A stretch of 64,000 nucleotides of DNA from an uncultured bacterium (GCA_949293245.1 CASFCS010000026.1:1-64000); one strand, 5' to 3'; positions 8,991 through 17,352 are shown, counted from the stretch's first letter. Notes: generated by a model not told the origin, from the letters alone. Numbers and translations are program-made.

Positions 8991-9809
8991 TTACGCGGAG
9001 GCCGGACGGGGCAGGGCGTGGGACACGCCGCTGAAATCCTGCTGGTACCAGGGGTCCGCCAGAGCGGGGAAGGCCGGGCGGAAGAAATTGACGATGGCCG
9101 CCGCCGCAGGGGCCACCTGGCTCTCCATGGCAGCCAGCAGGTCCTCCACGGCTTTCTTGTACAGGGGGTCGGGCCTGGGCCTGAGGACGCTGCTGCGGAA
9201 AAACCCCAGGGGGGGCAGCCGGGAGGCGGCGTTTACAATGTGCCGCCAGGGGGTGCCGGCCACCAGGGTCTGGAACAGGGAGGCCCGCAGATAGGCCGAC
9301 AGGCTGTCCCGGTACTGCCGGGGCTCCAGGGTGGGGTAGGCCGCCTCCACCAGATCCCCGTACTGCGCCATGGACAGAGGGGGCGTCAGGAAGGGGGTGT
9401 CCCGCAGGGGGTCGTGGCCGTGGCGCAGCAGCAGGGAGCGGTCCAGCTCCGACTCCATCCCCGCGTGGGTGAGGGGGCCGGTGTGGGCGTGGATATAGCG
9501 GTGACAGGCGCAGTCCAGGGCAAAGTGGCACAGCAGCCCCGCGCTGTACCCCCGGGACATGGGCAGCCCCGCCTCCACGCACTGCCGCAGCCGCCGGGCC
9601 ATGGGGCGCAGAGGGGCGGCGTGGACCCGGTGGCCCAGGCTGCGTACGCCCCCCTTATTGGTGATGGGGTGGTAGAAAAACAGGGGATCGGGCCCGTAGA
9701 GCCCCAGGACGAAGGCGTCCCGCTCCTGCAAAATGAGGCGCCGGGTGGGGGCGGGCAGGGCCTGGAGAACCTGCCGGCCAAAGACCAGATGGGCGAAGTA
9801 GTTTGCCAT
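8991..9809 (-). CDS. Zinc-dependent phospholipase C-like protein
   Basis: Member of the family related to the zinc-dependent phospholipase C / S1-P1 nuclease fold, commonly found in Clostridia with unknown substrate. The protein is 272 residues. Visible putative metal ligands are an N-terminal H7, GPDP at 39-42, H60/H63, and a dense motif HFALDCACHRYIHAH at 95-109 giving H95, D99, H103, H107 and H109. I see no signal peptide, so it is probably cytoplasmic, unlike secreted alpha-toxin-type enzymes, and a role as toxin is not supported. It follows the GNAT gene by 2 bases (TGA-GC-ATG), so the pair is one operon read leftward. Confidence 0.78.
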   Translation of the reverse strand: MANYFAHLVFGRQVLQALPAPTRRLILQERDAFVLGLYGPDPLFFYHPITNKGGVRSLGHRVHAAPLRPMARRLRQCVEAGLPMSRGYSAGLLCHFALDCACHRYIHAHTGPLTHAGMESELDRSLLLRHGHDPLRDTPFLTPPLSMAQYGDLVEAAYPTLEPRQYRDSLSAYLRASLFQTLVAGTPWRHIVNAASRLPPLGFFRSSVLRPRPDPLYKKAVEDLLAAMESQVAPAAAAIVNFFRPAFPALADPWYQQDFSGVSHALPRPASA

Positions 9810-9811
9810 GC

Positions 9812-10345
9812 TCAGTTCCTTTCTTGGGGTGTGGGGGCGGGGGAGAGACCCCGCTCGTAGGCCAGAAATTCCAGCGGCCGGCCGGGCAGGTGAAGGGGGG
9901 CTACGAAGTGAAAGCCCTCCCCCTCCAGCAGCCGCTGCATCCGGTGGTTGAGGCAGTAGGTGTCCATGTGGATGGAGGCCAGACCCTCCTCCCGGCCGAA
10001 GTCCTGGGCGAAGCGCAGCAGGGCCCGGCCCACACCACGGCGCTGGCAGCGGGGGGCCACCGCCAGCTTGTGCACCACCAGGGCGGGGGAGGGGAAGGAC
10101 CAGGGGAGGGTGGCGTAGGCCGCCTCCTCACAGGTGTTGAGCACCATAGTGCCCATCACCGCGCCCGCCTCGTCCCGGGCCGCATAGAGCTCCCTGGCCT
10201 CCAGGGCCTGGAGGAAGTGCTCCCGGGTGGGGTAGTCCGGCCCCCACTGGGGATTGCCCAGGGCGTTCATGTGGGCCACGGCCTCCTTCACCAGGGACCA
10301 GACGGCCTCCAGCTCATGGAGCCCAGCGGGGGATACCTGGATCAT
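9812..10345 (-). CDS. GNAT-family N-acetyltransferase
   Basis: Acetyl-CoA-dependent acyltransferase of unknown substrate. The protein is 177 residues. The GNAT core is seen as VVHKLAVAPRCQRRGVGRALL, containing the acetyl-CoA pyrophosphate-binding Q/RxxGxG/A loop (RRGVGRA), followed by the C-terminal strand/helix HMDTYCLNHRMQRLLEGEGF. The open frame runs to 10387, but ATG 10345 is preferred because GAGGAGG lies 8 bases before it and the family N-terminus begins about there. It is the first gene of a two-gene operon with the phospholipase-like protein. Confidence 0.85.
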   Translation of the reverse strand: MIQVSPAGLHELEAVWSLVKEAVAHMNALGNPQWGPDYPTREHFLQALEARELYAARDEAGAVMGTMVLNTCEEAAYATLPWSFPSPALVVHKLAVAPRCQRRGVGRALLRFAQDFGREEGLASIHMDTYCLNHRMQRLLEGEGFHFVAPLHLPGRPLEFLAYERGLSPAPTPQERN

Positions 10346-10399
10346 AAACAGCCCCTCCTCACAGTAAAAATCAGCAGATATATACATATTCCAGCCACT

Positions 10400-10428
10400 A
10401 TTTTACCCGATTTGCAGAAAAACCGCAA
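10400..10428 (-). promoter_or_regulatory. Candidate promoter for GNAT/phospholipase-like operon
   Basis: Minus-strand TTGCGG (10423-10428) and TAAAAT (10400-10405) separated by 17 bases, about 55 bases upstream of the GNAT start. The -35 is a moderate match. Confidence 0.5.
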
Positions 10429-10474
10429 CCCCCGGCGGGGGAAAAGAAAAAGGAAATTCCACGAAAAAAGGGGG

Positions 10475-10503
10475 TTGACTTTAGAACCTAAATGTGTTAA
10501 ATT
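10475..10503 (+). promoter_or_regulatory. Promoter of the Tyr T-box operon
   Basis: TTGACT at 10475-10480 and TAAATT at 10498-10503 with a 17-base spacer, about 30 bases upstream of T-box stem I. The -35 resembles that of the second aromatic T-box at 14169. Confidence 0.7.
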
Positions 10504-10532
10504 AGCGTCACAATTCAATTCCACACAACCAT

Positions 10533-10805
10533 AACGCGATGACGGAACCAAGTACGCGGTCCATTCGCCTTTTCAGAGACCTGCCGGTGGGTGCGAGGCA
10601 GGAGAGGCCGGGCTGCGGAATACTTTCCTGAGCGGCCTGCTGAGCCGGCTGCGCCACAAGGGGCGGGCGGTAGGCAGCGACGGGTGCGCCCGGTATAGCG
10701 CTGGGACCTGTTGGGGTCTGATGAGGCCGCGTTTGCGGCAAATTGAGGTGGTACCGCGGGAGTTTATCTCGCCCTCTGCAAGTGTTGCAGAGGGCGTTTT
10801 TTGTT
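10533..10805 (+). promoter_or_regulatory. T-box leader, specifier UAC (Tyr)
   Basis: Complete T-box leader. It has Stem I with GATGACGGAACCAAGTA and GGTGGGTGCGAGGCAG, then the specifier loop GCGGAA-TAC-TTTCCTGAGC. The antiterminator AATTGAGGTGGTACCGCGGG follows at 10741-10760 and the terminator at 10771. The codon in the specifier position (10 bases before the end of GAGC) is TAC at 10621-10623, tyrosine. The leader is strikingly similar to the one at 14219, where the same position reads TTC. Predicted effect: uncharged tRNA-Tyr turns on the acyl-CoA synthetase and the sodium symporter. Element identity is certain; the codon assignment rests on the alignment of three T-boxes here. Confidence 0.93.
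10771..10804 (+). terminator. T-box attenuator terminator (Tyr leader)
   Basis: Hairpin GCCCTCTGCAA / TTGCAGAGGGC with loop GTG followed by GTTTTTT. It competes with the antiterminator just upstream. Confidence 0.9.
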
Positions 10806-10861
10806 GCCCCCGCCCCGCCCCATGGCGAAGTGGCACAAACAAAAATGGGAGAGATGCAAGC

Positions 10862-12499
10862 ATGGTCATTACACAACTGCTGGAGCGCAACGCCAGGCTG
10901 TACGGCAACGAGGTCTGCCTGGTGGAGATCAACCCCTCCGAGGAGCGGGACAACGCGGTGACCTGGCGGGAGTACAGCCTGATCCAGAGCACCCGGCCCG
11001 ACGAGCCCTACCGCCGGGAGATGAGCTGGAAGGGCTTTGACCGCCGGGCCAACCGCTTTGCCAACCTGCTTTTGAGCCGGGGGCTGGAGCGGGGCACCAA
11101 GGTGGGCATTCTGCTGATGAACTGCCTGGAGTGGCTTCCCATCTACTTCGGCATTCTGAAGGCGGGCTGCGTGGCGGTGCCCCTGAACTTCCGCTACTCC
11201 AGCGAGGAGATCCGGTACTGCCTGGACCTGGCGGACGTGGAGGTGCTGGTATTCGGCCCCGAGTTTGTGGGCCGGATGGACCCCATCGCCTCCTCCCTGG
11301 ACCGGGTGAAGACCATGTTCTTTGTGGGCAAGGACAAGCCCGCCTATGCCGAGGACTGCTGCCGCCTGGTGAACTTCTGCTCCTCCAGCGCCCCGCCGGT
11401 AGCCCTGGAAGAGGAGGATGTGGCCGCCATTTACTTCTCCTCGGGCACCACCGGCTTCCCCAAGGCCATCCTCCACAACCACCGGGGGCTGTACAGCGCC
11501 TGCCTCACCGAGCAGCACCACCACGGCCAGACCCGGGAGGACGTATTCCTGTGCATCCCGCCCCTCTACCACACCGGCGCCAAGATGCACTGGTTCGGCA
11601 GCCTCCTCAGCGGGAGCAAGGCGGTGCTGCTGCGGGGGGTGAAGCCCCAGTGGATCCTCCGGGCCATCACCGAGGAGAAGTGCACCATCGTCTGGCTGCT
11701 GGTGCCCTGGGCCCAGGACATCCTGGACGCCATCGAGAGCGGCAAGGTGGACCTGGACAACTTCTATCTGGACCAGTGGCGGCTGATGCACATCGGCGCC
11801 CAGCCCGTGCCCCCCAGCCTGATCCACCGGTGGAAGAAGATCTTCCCCCACCACCAGTACGACACCAACTACGGCCTGTCCGAGTCCCTGGGCCCCGGCT
11901 GCGTCCACCTGGGCGTGGAGAACATCCACAAGGTGGGGGCTATCGGCAAGCCCGGCTTCCAGTGGGAGGCCCGCATTGTGGACGACCAGGGGCATGACGT
12001 GCCCCAGGGCGAGGTGGGCGAGCTGGCGGTGAAGGGCCCCGGCGTGATGCTGTGCTACTACAAGAACCCCCAGGCCACCGACGAGATCCTCAAGGGCGAC
12101 TGGCTCTTCACCGGGGACATGGCCCGGATGGATGAGGACGGCTTTATCTACCTGGTGGACCGGAAGAAGGACGTGATCATCTCCGGCGGCGAGAACCTCT
12201 ACCCCGTGCAGATCGAGGACTTCCTCCGCAGCAACGACAAGATCAAGGACGTGGCCGTCATCGGCCTGCCCGACCACCGGTTGGGGGAGATTGCCGCCGC
12301 CGTCATCGAGCTCAAGGAGGGGGTCACCTGCACCCGGGAGGAGATCAACGACTTCTGCATGGAACTGCCCCGGTACAAGCGCCCCCGGCGCATCATCTTT
12401 GAAAAGGTACCCCGCAACCCCACCGGCAAGATCGAAAAGCCGGTGCTGCGGGAGAGATACTGCCACGGCCGCCTGGTGGAGGCCCAGATCAACGGGTGA
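10862..12499 (+). CDS. Acyl/aryl-CoA synthetase (AMP-forming) under Tyr T-box
   Basis: Class I adenylate-forming enzyme that makes a CoA thioester from a carboxylic acid, ATP and CoA. The protein is 545 residues. The ATP/P-loop motif is FSSGTTGFPKA at about 192-202, followed by YGLSES near 340, the hinge region TGDMARMDEDG at 417 with DRKKDVIISGGENLYP, and the catalytic lysine in NPTGKIEK near 523. The frame is open to 10721 through the leader, but ATG 10862 has GGGAGAG 8 bases upstream. The family is broad (fatty, aryl, carnitine-like acids). The Tyr-specific T-box and the symporter partner suggest an arylacetate such as 4-hydroxyphenylacetate, which is inference. Confidence 0.88.
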   Translation: MVITQLLERNARLYGNEVCLVEINPSEERDNAVTWREYSLIQSTRPDEPYRREMSWKGFDRRANRFANLLLSRGLERGTKVGILLMNCLEWLPIYFGILKAGCVAVPLNFRYSSEEIRYCLDLADVEVLVFGPEFVGRMDPIASSLDRVKTMFFVGKDKPAYAEDCCRLVNFCSSSAPPVALEEEDVAAIYFSSGTTGFPKAILHNHRGLYSACLTEQHHHGQTREDVFLCIPPLYHTGAKMHWFGSLLSGSKAVLLRGVKPQWILRAITEEKCTIVWLLVPWAQDILDAIESGKVDLDNFYLDQWRLMHIGAQPVPPSLIHRWKKIFPHHQYDTNYGLSESLGPGCVHLGVENIHKVGAIGKPGFQWEARIVDDQGHDVPQGEVGELAVKGPGVMLCYYKNPQATDEILKGDWLFTGDMARMDEDGFIYLVDRKKDVIISGGENLYPVQIEDFLRSNDKIKDVAVIGLPDHRLGEIAAAVIELKEGVTCTREEINDFCMELPRYKRPRRIIFEKVPRNPTGKIEKPVLRERYCHGRLVEAQING

Positions 12500-12554
12500 C
12501 CGGCCCCGCCGGTCTCCCCATACAGTGAGGAGAAATTATGAGGAGTGATTCCCA

Positions 12555-14123
12555 ATGTTGGATATGACCATTAAACTGACCATGCTTGTTTTGTTCTTCG
12601 GCGTGATGGTGGGCATCGGCATCCACTGCCGCCGCCACGCCACCGATGTCAACGGCTTTGTCCTGGGCGGGCGCTCCGTGGGCCCCTGGCTCACTGCCTT
12701 CGCCTACGGCACCAGCTACTTCTCCGCCGTGGTGTTCGTGGGCTACGCCGGTCAGTTTGGCTGGAAATACGGCATCGCCGCCACCTGGGCGGGCATCGGC
12801 AACGCCATCCTGGGCTCTCTGCTGGCCTGGGCGGTGCTGGGCCGGCGCACCCGGGTCATGACCCAGCATCTGGACAGCGCCACCATGCCGGAGTTCTTCG
12901 GGCAGCGCTTTGGCAGCAAGTCCCTGAAGATCGCCGCCTCGGTCGTTATCTTCATCTTCCTCATTCCCTACACCGCCAGCCTCTACAACGGCCTCTCCCG
13001 GCTGTTCGGCATGGCCTTTAACATCGACTACACCATCTGCGTCATCGTCATGGCGGTGCTCACCGGAGTGTACGTCATTGCCGGGGGCTACATGGCCACC
13101 GCCATCAACGATTTTATCCAGGGTCTGATCATGATCTTTGGCATCATCGCCATCGTCGCCGCGGTGCTGGGCAGCCAGGGGGGCTTCATGGCGGCCCTGG
13201 AGGGGCTGGCCCAGGTGACGGATGAGAGCGTCTCCACCGCCCCGGGGGTGTTTGCCTCCTTCTTCGGCCCCGATCCCCTGAACCTGCTGGGCGTGGTGCT
13301 CCTCACCTCCATGGGCACCTGGGGCCTGCCCCAGATGGTGCAGAAGTTCTACGCCATCAAGAGTGAGGCTGCGGTCCACAAGGGTATGATCATCTCCACC
13401 GTGTTCGCCCTGCTGGTGGCGGGGGGGTGCTACTTCCTGGGTGGCTTCGGCCGGCTCTTCTCCGACCAGGTGGACGTGGCCGCCAATGGGTATGACTCCA
13501 TCATTCCCACCATGCTCTCCGGCCTGCCCTCCATCCTCATCGCGGTGGTTGTGATCCTGGTGCTCTCCGCTTCCATGTCCACCCTCAGCTCCTTGGTGCT
13601 GGCCTCCAGCTCCACCCTCACCCTGGACCTGCTCAAGGGCAACATCATCAAGAAGATGGACGACAAGAAGCAGGTGCGCATCATGCGCTGCCTCATCGTG
13701 GTGTTCATCGCCATCAGCGTGGTGCTGGCCATCATCCAGTACAAGTCCAGCGTCACCTTCATCGCCCAGCTCATGGGCATCTCCTGGGGAGCCCTGGCGG
13801 GCGCCTTCCTGGCCCCCTTCCTCTTCGGGCTGTACTGGAAGCGCACCACCAAGATCGCCTGCTGGACCAGCTTCGTGTTCTCCACTGTGGTGATGCTGAC
13901 CGATATCCTGGCCCCCCAGATCTTCCCCGCCATCCTCCGCTCCCCCATCAACTGCGGCGCCTTCTGCATGCTGGCCGGTGTGGTGCTGGTGCCCCTGGTG
14001 AGTCTGGTGACCCGGCCCCCGGAGAAGGAACGGGTGGAGGAAATCTTCGCGTGCTACCAGCGCACCGTCACCGTCCCCGTCACCGATTCCATCGGCGCCG
14101 GGCAGAGCGGGGCGGAGAAGTAA
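12555..14123 (+). CDS. Sodium:solute symporter (SSS family)
   Basis: Sodium-driven uptake carrier of the SSS/SLC5 family (PutP, PanF, acetate permease relatives). The protein is 522 residues with about 13 hydrophobic helices. The family signature is seen early, GGRSVGPWLTAFAYGTSYFSAV, and again in GVYVIAGGYMATAINDFIQG. The serine/threonine-rich helix 8 region SASMSTLSSLVLASSS matches the Na+ site of SSS proteins. It lies 55 bases after the CoA synthetase in the same operon; GAGGAGTGATTCCCA precedes the ATG. Substrate is not readable from sequence. The context (Tyr T-box, CoA ligase) points to an aromatic carboxylate rather than proline or pantothenate. Confidence 0.9.
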   Translation: MLDMTIKLTMLVLFFGVMVGIGIHCRRHATDVNGFVLGGRSVGPWLTAFAYGTSYFSAVVFVGYAGQFGWKYGIAATWAGIGNAILGSLLAWAVLGRRTRVMTQHLDSATMPEFFGQRFGSKSLKIAASVVIFIFLIPYTASLYNGLSRLFGMAFNIDYTICVIVMAVLTGVYVIAGGYMATAINDFIQGLIMIFGIIAIVAAVLGSQGGFMAALEGLAQVTDESVSTAPGVFASFFGPDPLNLLGVVLLTSMGTWGLPQMVQKFYAIKSEAAVHKGMIISTVFALLVAGGCYFLGGFGRLFSDQVDVAANGYDSIIPTMLSGLPSILIAVVVILVLSASMSTLSSLVLASSSTLTLDLLKGNIIKKMDDKKQVRIMRCLIVVFIAISVVLAIIQYKSSVTFIAQLMGISWGALAGAFLAPFLFGLYWKRTTKIACWTSFVFSTVVMLTDILAPQIFPAILRSPINCGAFCMLAGVVLVPLVSLVTRPPEKERVEEIFACYQRTVTVPVTDSIGAGQSGAEK

Positions 14124-14168
14124 ATTGACAGTATTCTCTGTTCCTCCGGTTTTTTCCCGAAAAACGTA

Positions 14169-14197
14169 TTGACTTTAACACATAAAAGTGATACAGT
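14169..14197 (+). promoter_or_regulatory. Promoter of the Phe T-box operon
   Basis: TTGACT at 14169-14174 and TACAGT at 14192-14197 with a 17-base spacer, just downstream of the symporter stop and 22 bases before the T-box. Confidence 0.75.
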
Positions 14198-14218
14198 TGT
14201 ACTGTTATTCGGAATAGT

Positions 14219-14476
14219 CAACGCGATGACGGAACCAAGTAGAGGTCTGAGGCCCCCTGAAGAGAGCTGCCGGCCGGTGCGAGGCAGAGGGGGCGCGGCT
14301 GTCGAATTCCTTCCTGAGCGGCCTGCTGAACCGCCGAAGTAAGCAGTGACGGGTGCGCCCGGTACAGCGCTGGGGCCTGATTGGGCCCGATGAGGCCGCG
14401 TTTTGCGGCAAACTGAGGTGGTACCACGGGAAATTCTCGTCCTCTGCAAATGAAAATTTGCAGAGGACGTTTTTTT
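14219..14476 (+). promoter_or_regulatory. T-box leader, specifier UUC (Phe)
   Basis: Second aromatic T-box. It has Stem I with GCGATGACGGAACCAAGTA and GGTGCGAGGCAG, the specifier loop GTCGAA-TTC-CTTCCTGAGC, antiterminator AACTGAGGTGGTACCACGGG at 14411-14430, and a terminator at 14438. The specifier codon TTC (14307-14309) means phenylalanine. Long blocks are identical to the Tyr leader at 10533, including the CCTGAGCGGCCTGCTGA segment, GACGGGTGCGCCCGGTA and the GATGAGGCCGCGTTT block. The two leaders therefore look like a duplication with a changed specifier. Predicted to induce iorAB, crcB, the phenylacetate-CoA ligase and the ACT protein when tRNA-Phe is uncharged. Confidence 0.94.
14438..14476 (+). 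terminator. T-box attenuator terminator (Phe leader)
   Basis: Hairpin CGTCCTCTGCAAAT / ATTTGCAGAGGACG with GAAA loop and seven T residues. Confidence 0.92.
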
Positions 14477-14530
14477 CTCCGGCGCCGCCTCCCGGCCTTC
14501 CGGCCGGTGGGACAAAAAAGGAGGAAGTAC

Positions 14531-16270
14531 ATGAAAACGCTGATGCTGGGCAACGAAGCCGTTGCCAGGGGACTCTATGAGGCGGGATGCGCGGTGGTCT
14601 CCAGCTATCCCGGTACCCCCAGTACGGAGATCACGGAGTGCGCCGCCAAGTATGACGAGATCTACTGCGAGTGGGCGCCCAACGAGAAGGTGGCCATGGA
14701 GGTGGCCTTCGGCGCCTGCCTTGCGGGCAAGCGCTCCTTCTGCGGCATGAAGCACGTGGGCCTGAATGTGGCCGCCGACCCCCTGTTCACCATGTCCTAC
14801 ACCGGGGTGAACGCGGGATTGGTCATCGCCGTGGCGGACGACGCGGGGATGCACTCCTCGCAGAATGAGCAGGACTCCCGCCACCACGCCATCGCCGCCA
14901 AGGTGCCCATGCTGGAGCCCTCGGACTCCGCCGAGGCTCTCTCCTTTGCCAAGCTGGCCTACGAGCTCTCCGAGCAGTTCGACACCCCCGTCATCCTGAA
15001 GATGTGCACCCGGGTGTCCCACTCCCAGGCCCTGGTGGAGACCGGCGAGCGGACCGAGATGGCCAAGCCCTATGAGAAGAACATCGCCAAGTACGTCATG
15101 ATGCCGGGCAACGCCATCCGCCGCCACCCGGTGGTGGAGGAGCGCACCCGCAAGCTCATCGAGTGGGCGGAGACCGCCTCCATCAACCGGGTAGAGATGG
15201 GCGGCACCCAGATGGGCATCATCACCGCCTCCACCTCCTACCAGTATGTGAAGGAAGTCTTTGGGGACTCCGTGTCCGTCCTCAAGCTGGGCATGACCAA
15301 CCCCCTGCCTGTGGAGCTCATCAAGAGCTTTGCCGCCAAGGTGGACAAGCTGGTGGTGGTGGAGGAGCTGGACCCCATCATTGAAACCCACTGCCGTGCC
15401 CTGGGGCTGGACGTCCTGGGGAAGGAGGCCCTGCCCATGGAGGGGGAGTTCTCCCAGAACCTGGTGGCGGAGAAGCTGGGCCTCCAGCCCCACGCGGGCA
15501 AGGCCCTCGCTGACGCCATTCCCCCCCGTCCCCCCGTCATGTGTGCCGGCTGCCCCCACCGCGGCCTCTTCTACACCCTGAACAAGAACAAGTGCACCGT
15601 TCTGGGCGACATCGGCTGCTACACCCTGGGGGCGGTGGCTCCCCTGGCGGCCATGGAGATGACGCTGTGCATGGGCGCCTCCATCTCCGCCATCCACGGC
15701 TTCAACAAGGCCCTGGGGGAGGAGAGCGAGGGCAAGACCGTGGCGGTCATCGGCGACTCCACCTTCATGCACTCCGGCATGACCGGCCTTGCCAACATCG
15801 CCTATAACCAGTCCAACTCCACCGTCATCATCCTGGACAACTCCATCACCGGCATGACCGGCCACCAGCAAAACCCCACCACCGGCTACAACATCAAGGG
15901 GGACCCGGCGGGCAAGATCGACCTGGAGTCCCTGTGCCGCTCCATGGGCTTCAACCGGGTCCGGGTGGTGGATCCCTACGACCTGGCCGCCTGCGACCAG
16001 GCGGTGAAGGAGGAGCTGGCGGCGGAGGAGCCCTCGGTCATCATCTCCCGCCGGCCCTGCGCCCTTTTGAAGTACGTCAAGCACAAGGCCCCCCTGGTGG
16101 TGAACAAGGACAAGTGCATCGGCTGCAAGAGCTGCATGCGCATCGGCTGCCCCGCCATCTCCATCAAGGAGGGCAAGGCCCGGGTGGACGACACCCTGTG
16201 CGTGGGCTGCGGCGTGTGTGAGCAGCTGTGCCCCGTGGGAGCCTTTGAGAGCACCGGCAAGGAGGGTTAA
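14531..16270 (+). CDS. iorA: Indolepyruvate ferredoxin oxidoreductase, alpha subunit
   Basis: Thiamine-diphosphate and ferredoxin-linked enzyme that interconverts arylpyruvates (indole-, phenyl-, 4-hydroxyphenylpyruvate) and arylacetyl-CoA plus CO2. The protein is 579 residues. An N-terminal pyrimidine-binding domain carries SSYPGTPSTEITE, the central/C-terminal ThDP domain has ADIPP-type CAGCPHRG and GDIGCYTLG, and two 4Fe-4S motifs lie at the end from about 529: CIGCKSCMRIGCP (the spacing variant typical of IorA) and CVGCGVCEQLCP. Start ATG 14531 has AAAGGAGG 7 bases upstream. The Phe T-box implies it is needed when phenylalanine is short, which favours the reductive carboxylation direction. 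Confidence 0.96.
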   Translation: MKTLMLGNEAVARGLYEAGCAVVSSYPGTPSTEITECAAKYDEIYCEWAPNEKVAMEVAFGACLAGKRSFCGMKHVGLNVAADPLFTMSYTGVNAGLVIAVADDAGMHSSQNEQDSRHHAIAAKVPMLEPSDSAEALSFAKLAYELSEQFDTPVILKMCTRVSHSQALVETGERTEMAKPYEKNIAKYVMMPGNAIRRHPVVEERTRKLIEWAETASINRVEMGGTQMGIITASTSYQYVKEVFGDSVSVLKLGMTNPLPVELIKSFAAKVDKLVVVEELDPIIETHCRALGLDVLGKEALPMEGEFSQNLVAEKLGLQPHAGKALADAIPPRPPVMCAGCPHRGLFYTLNKNKCTVLGDIGCYTLGAVAPLAAMEMTLCMGASISAIHGFNKALGEESEGKTVAVIGDSTFMHSGMTGLANIAYNQSNSTVIILDNSITGMTGHQQNPTTGYNIKGDPAGKIDLESLCRSMGFNRVRVVDPYDLAACDQAVKEELAAEEPSVIISRRPCALLKYVKHKAPLVVNKDKCIGCKSCMRIGCPAISIKEGKARVDDTLCVGCGVCEQLCPVGAFESTGKEG

Positions 16271-16273
16271 GCA

Positions 16274-16846
16274 ATGGAAACCAAGAATATTATGATCGTA
16301 GGCGTGGGGGGCCAGGGCTCCCTCCTCGCCTCCAAGCTGCTGGGCCACCTGCTCATGGAGCAGGGCTATGACGTGAAGGTGTCCGAGGTCCACGGCATGA
16401 GCCAGCGTGGCGGCAGCGTGGTGACCTATGTGCGCTACGGCGACAGGGTCTACTCCCCCGTCATTGACAAGGGGGAGGCGGACTTCATCGTCTCCTTCGA
16501 GTTGCTGGAGGCCGCCCGGTGGCTGCCTTACCTGAAGAGCGACGGGCAGATCGTCACCTCCACCCAGCAGATCGACCCCATGCCCGTCATCACCGGGGCC
16601 GCTCAGTACCCCGAAGATCTGGTGGAGAAGATGAAGGCCGCCGGGGCGAAAGTGGATGCCCTGGACTGCCTGAAGCTGGCCGAGGAGGCGGGCTCCTCCA
16701 AGGCGGTGAACATCGTCCTCATGGGGCGGCTGTCCCACTACTTCGACCTGCCTGAGGAGGCCTGGCAGGAGGCTCTGGAGGCCATGGTGCCCCCCAAGTT
16801 CCTGGAGCTCAACAAGAAGGCCTTTGCGCTGGGCAAGAACGCCTGA
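16274..16846 (+). CDS. iorB: Indolepyruvate ferredoxin oxidoreductase, beta subunit
   Basis: Gamma-type (POR/KOR gamma) partner subunit of IorA, completing the heterodimer. The protein is 190 residues, the normal length. The conserved N-terminal motif IVGVGGQGSLLASKLLG and VSEVHGMSQRGGSVVTYVRYG are diagnostic. It starts 3 bases after the iorA stop. It has no iron-sulfur motifs, as expected, because IorA carries them. It is co-regulated by the Phe T-box. Confidence 0.96.
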   Translation: METKNIMIVGVGGQGSLLASKLLGHLLMEQGYDVKVSEVHGMSQRGGSVVTYVRYGDRVYSPVIDKGEADFIVSFELLEAARWLPYLKSDGQIVTSTQQIDPMPVITGAAQYPEDLVEKMKAAGAKVDALDCLKLAEEAGSSKAVNIVLMGRLSHYFDLPEEAWQEALEAMVPPKFLELNKKAFALGKNA

Positions 16847-16878
16847 GGGGTCAAAGAAAGAGTGGAGATGAGTCCGAT

Positions 16879-17256
16879 ATGGGGATGAATCTTTTGCTGG
16901 TGGGGGCGGGGGGAGCCCTGGGCGCCATCGGGCGCTATGCTTTGAGCCTGCTGCCTGTCCGGGGAGACTTCCCCCTGGTGACGTTGTGCACCAACTTTTT
17001 GGGAGCGGTGCTCATCGGCTTTGTGGTGGAGGCTGCCGGCGCGGGCAAGCTCAGCGGCGGCGGTACCCTCTTCTGGAAGACCGGCGTGTGCGGCGGCTTC
17101 ACCACCTTTTCCACCTTCTCCCTGGAGACCATGAACCTGCTGCAAAAGGGGCAGTGGCTGTTGGGGGGAACCTACGCGGCGGCCAGCGTGGTGCTGTGCC
17201 TGGCGGGGGTGATGGCGGGGCAGTGGCTCGGCCAGCTGGTCTTCCCCGCCCGGTAG
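16879..17256 (+). CDS. crcB: CrcB/Fluc fluoride channel
   Basis: Small membrane channel that exports fluoride as an antiparallel dimer. The protein is 125 residues with four helices. Family motifs are GGALGAIGRY at the start, TLCTNFLGAVLIG in helix 2, and GVCGGFTTFSTFSLE with the Phe-box residues and Thr/Ser fluoride ligands in helix 3. The start is ATG 16879 or ATG 16885 (MGMN). It sits inside the iorAB-phenylacetate ligase operon, where a fluoride exporter has no evident role, and I see no fluoride riboswitch in the 32 bases upstream. Only one copy is in the window, so it would act as a homodimer unless a paralogue exists elsewhere. Confidence 0.93.
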   Translation: MGMNLLLVGAGGALGAIGRYALSLLPVRGDFPLVTLCTNFLGAVLIGFVVEAAGAGKLSGGGTLFWKTGVCGGFTTFSTFSLETMNLLQKGQWLLGGTYAAASVVLCLAGVMAGQWLGQLVFPAR

Positions 17257-17352
17257 GCCGCCGGCCTCAGACTTTGGGCCTCTTTTGGGCGTTTTCCAGG
17301 GAGAAAATGCCACATATCATACATGACATACACACAAGAAGGGATGATTCCA

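Noticed and set aside
8991-9809. Phospholipase C-like protein as a secreted toxin
   Set aside because: It lacks a signal peptide and a membrane-binding C-terminal domain, and sits in a small operon with an acetyltransferase. Only the metal-binding catalytic fold is shared with alpha-toxin-type enzymes.
16847-16878. Fluoride riboswitch before crcB
   Set aside because: Only 32 bases are available and none of the conserved crcB-motif pseudoknot elements is present.
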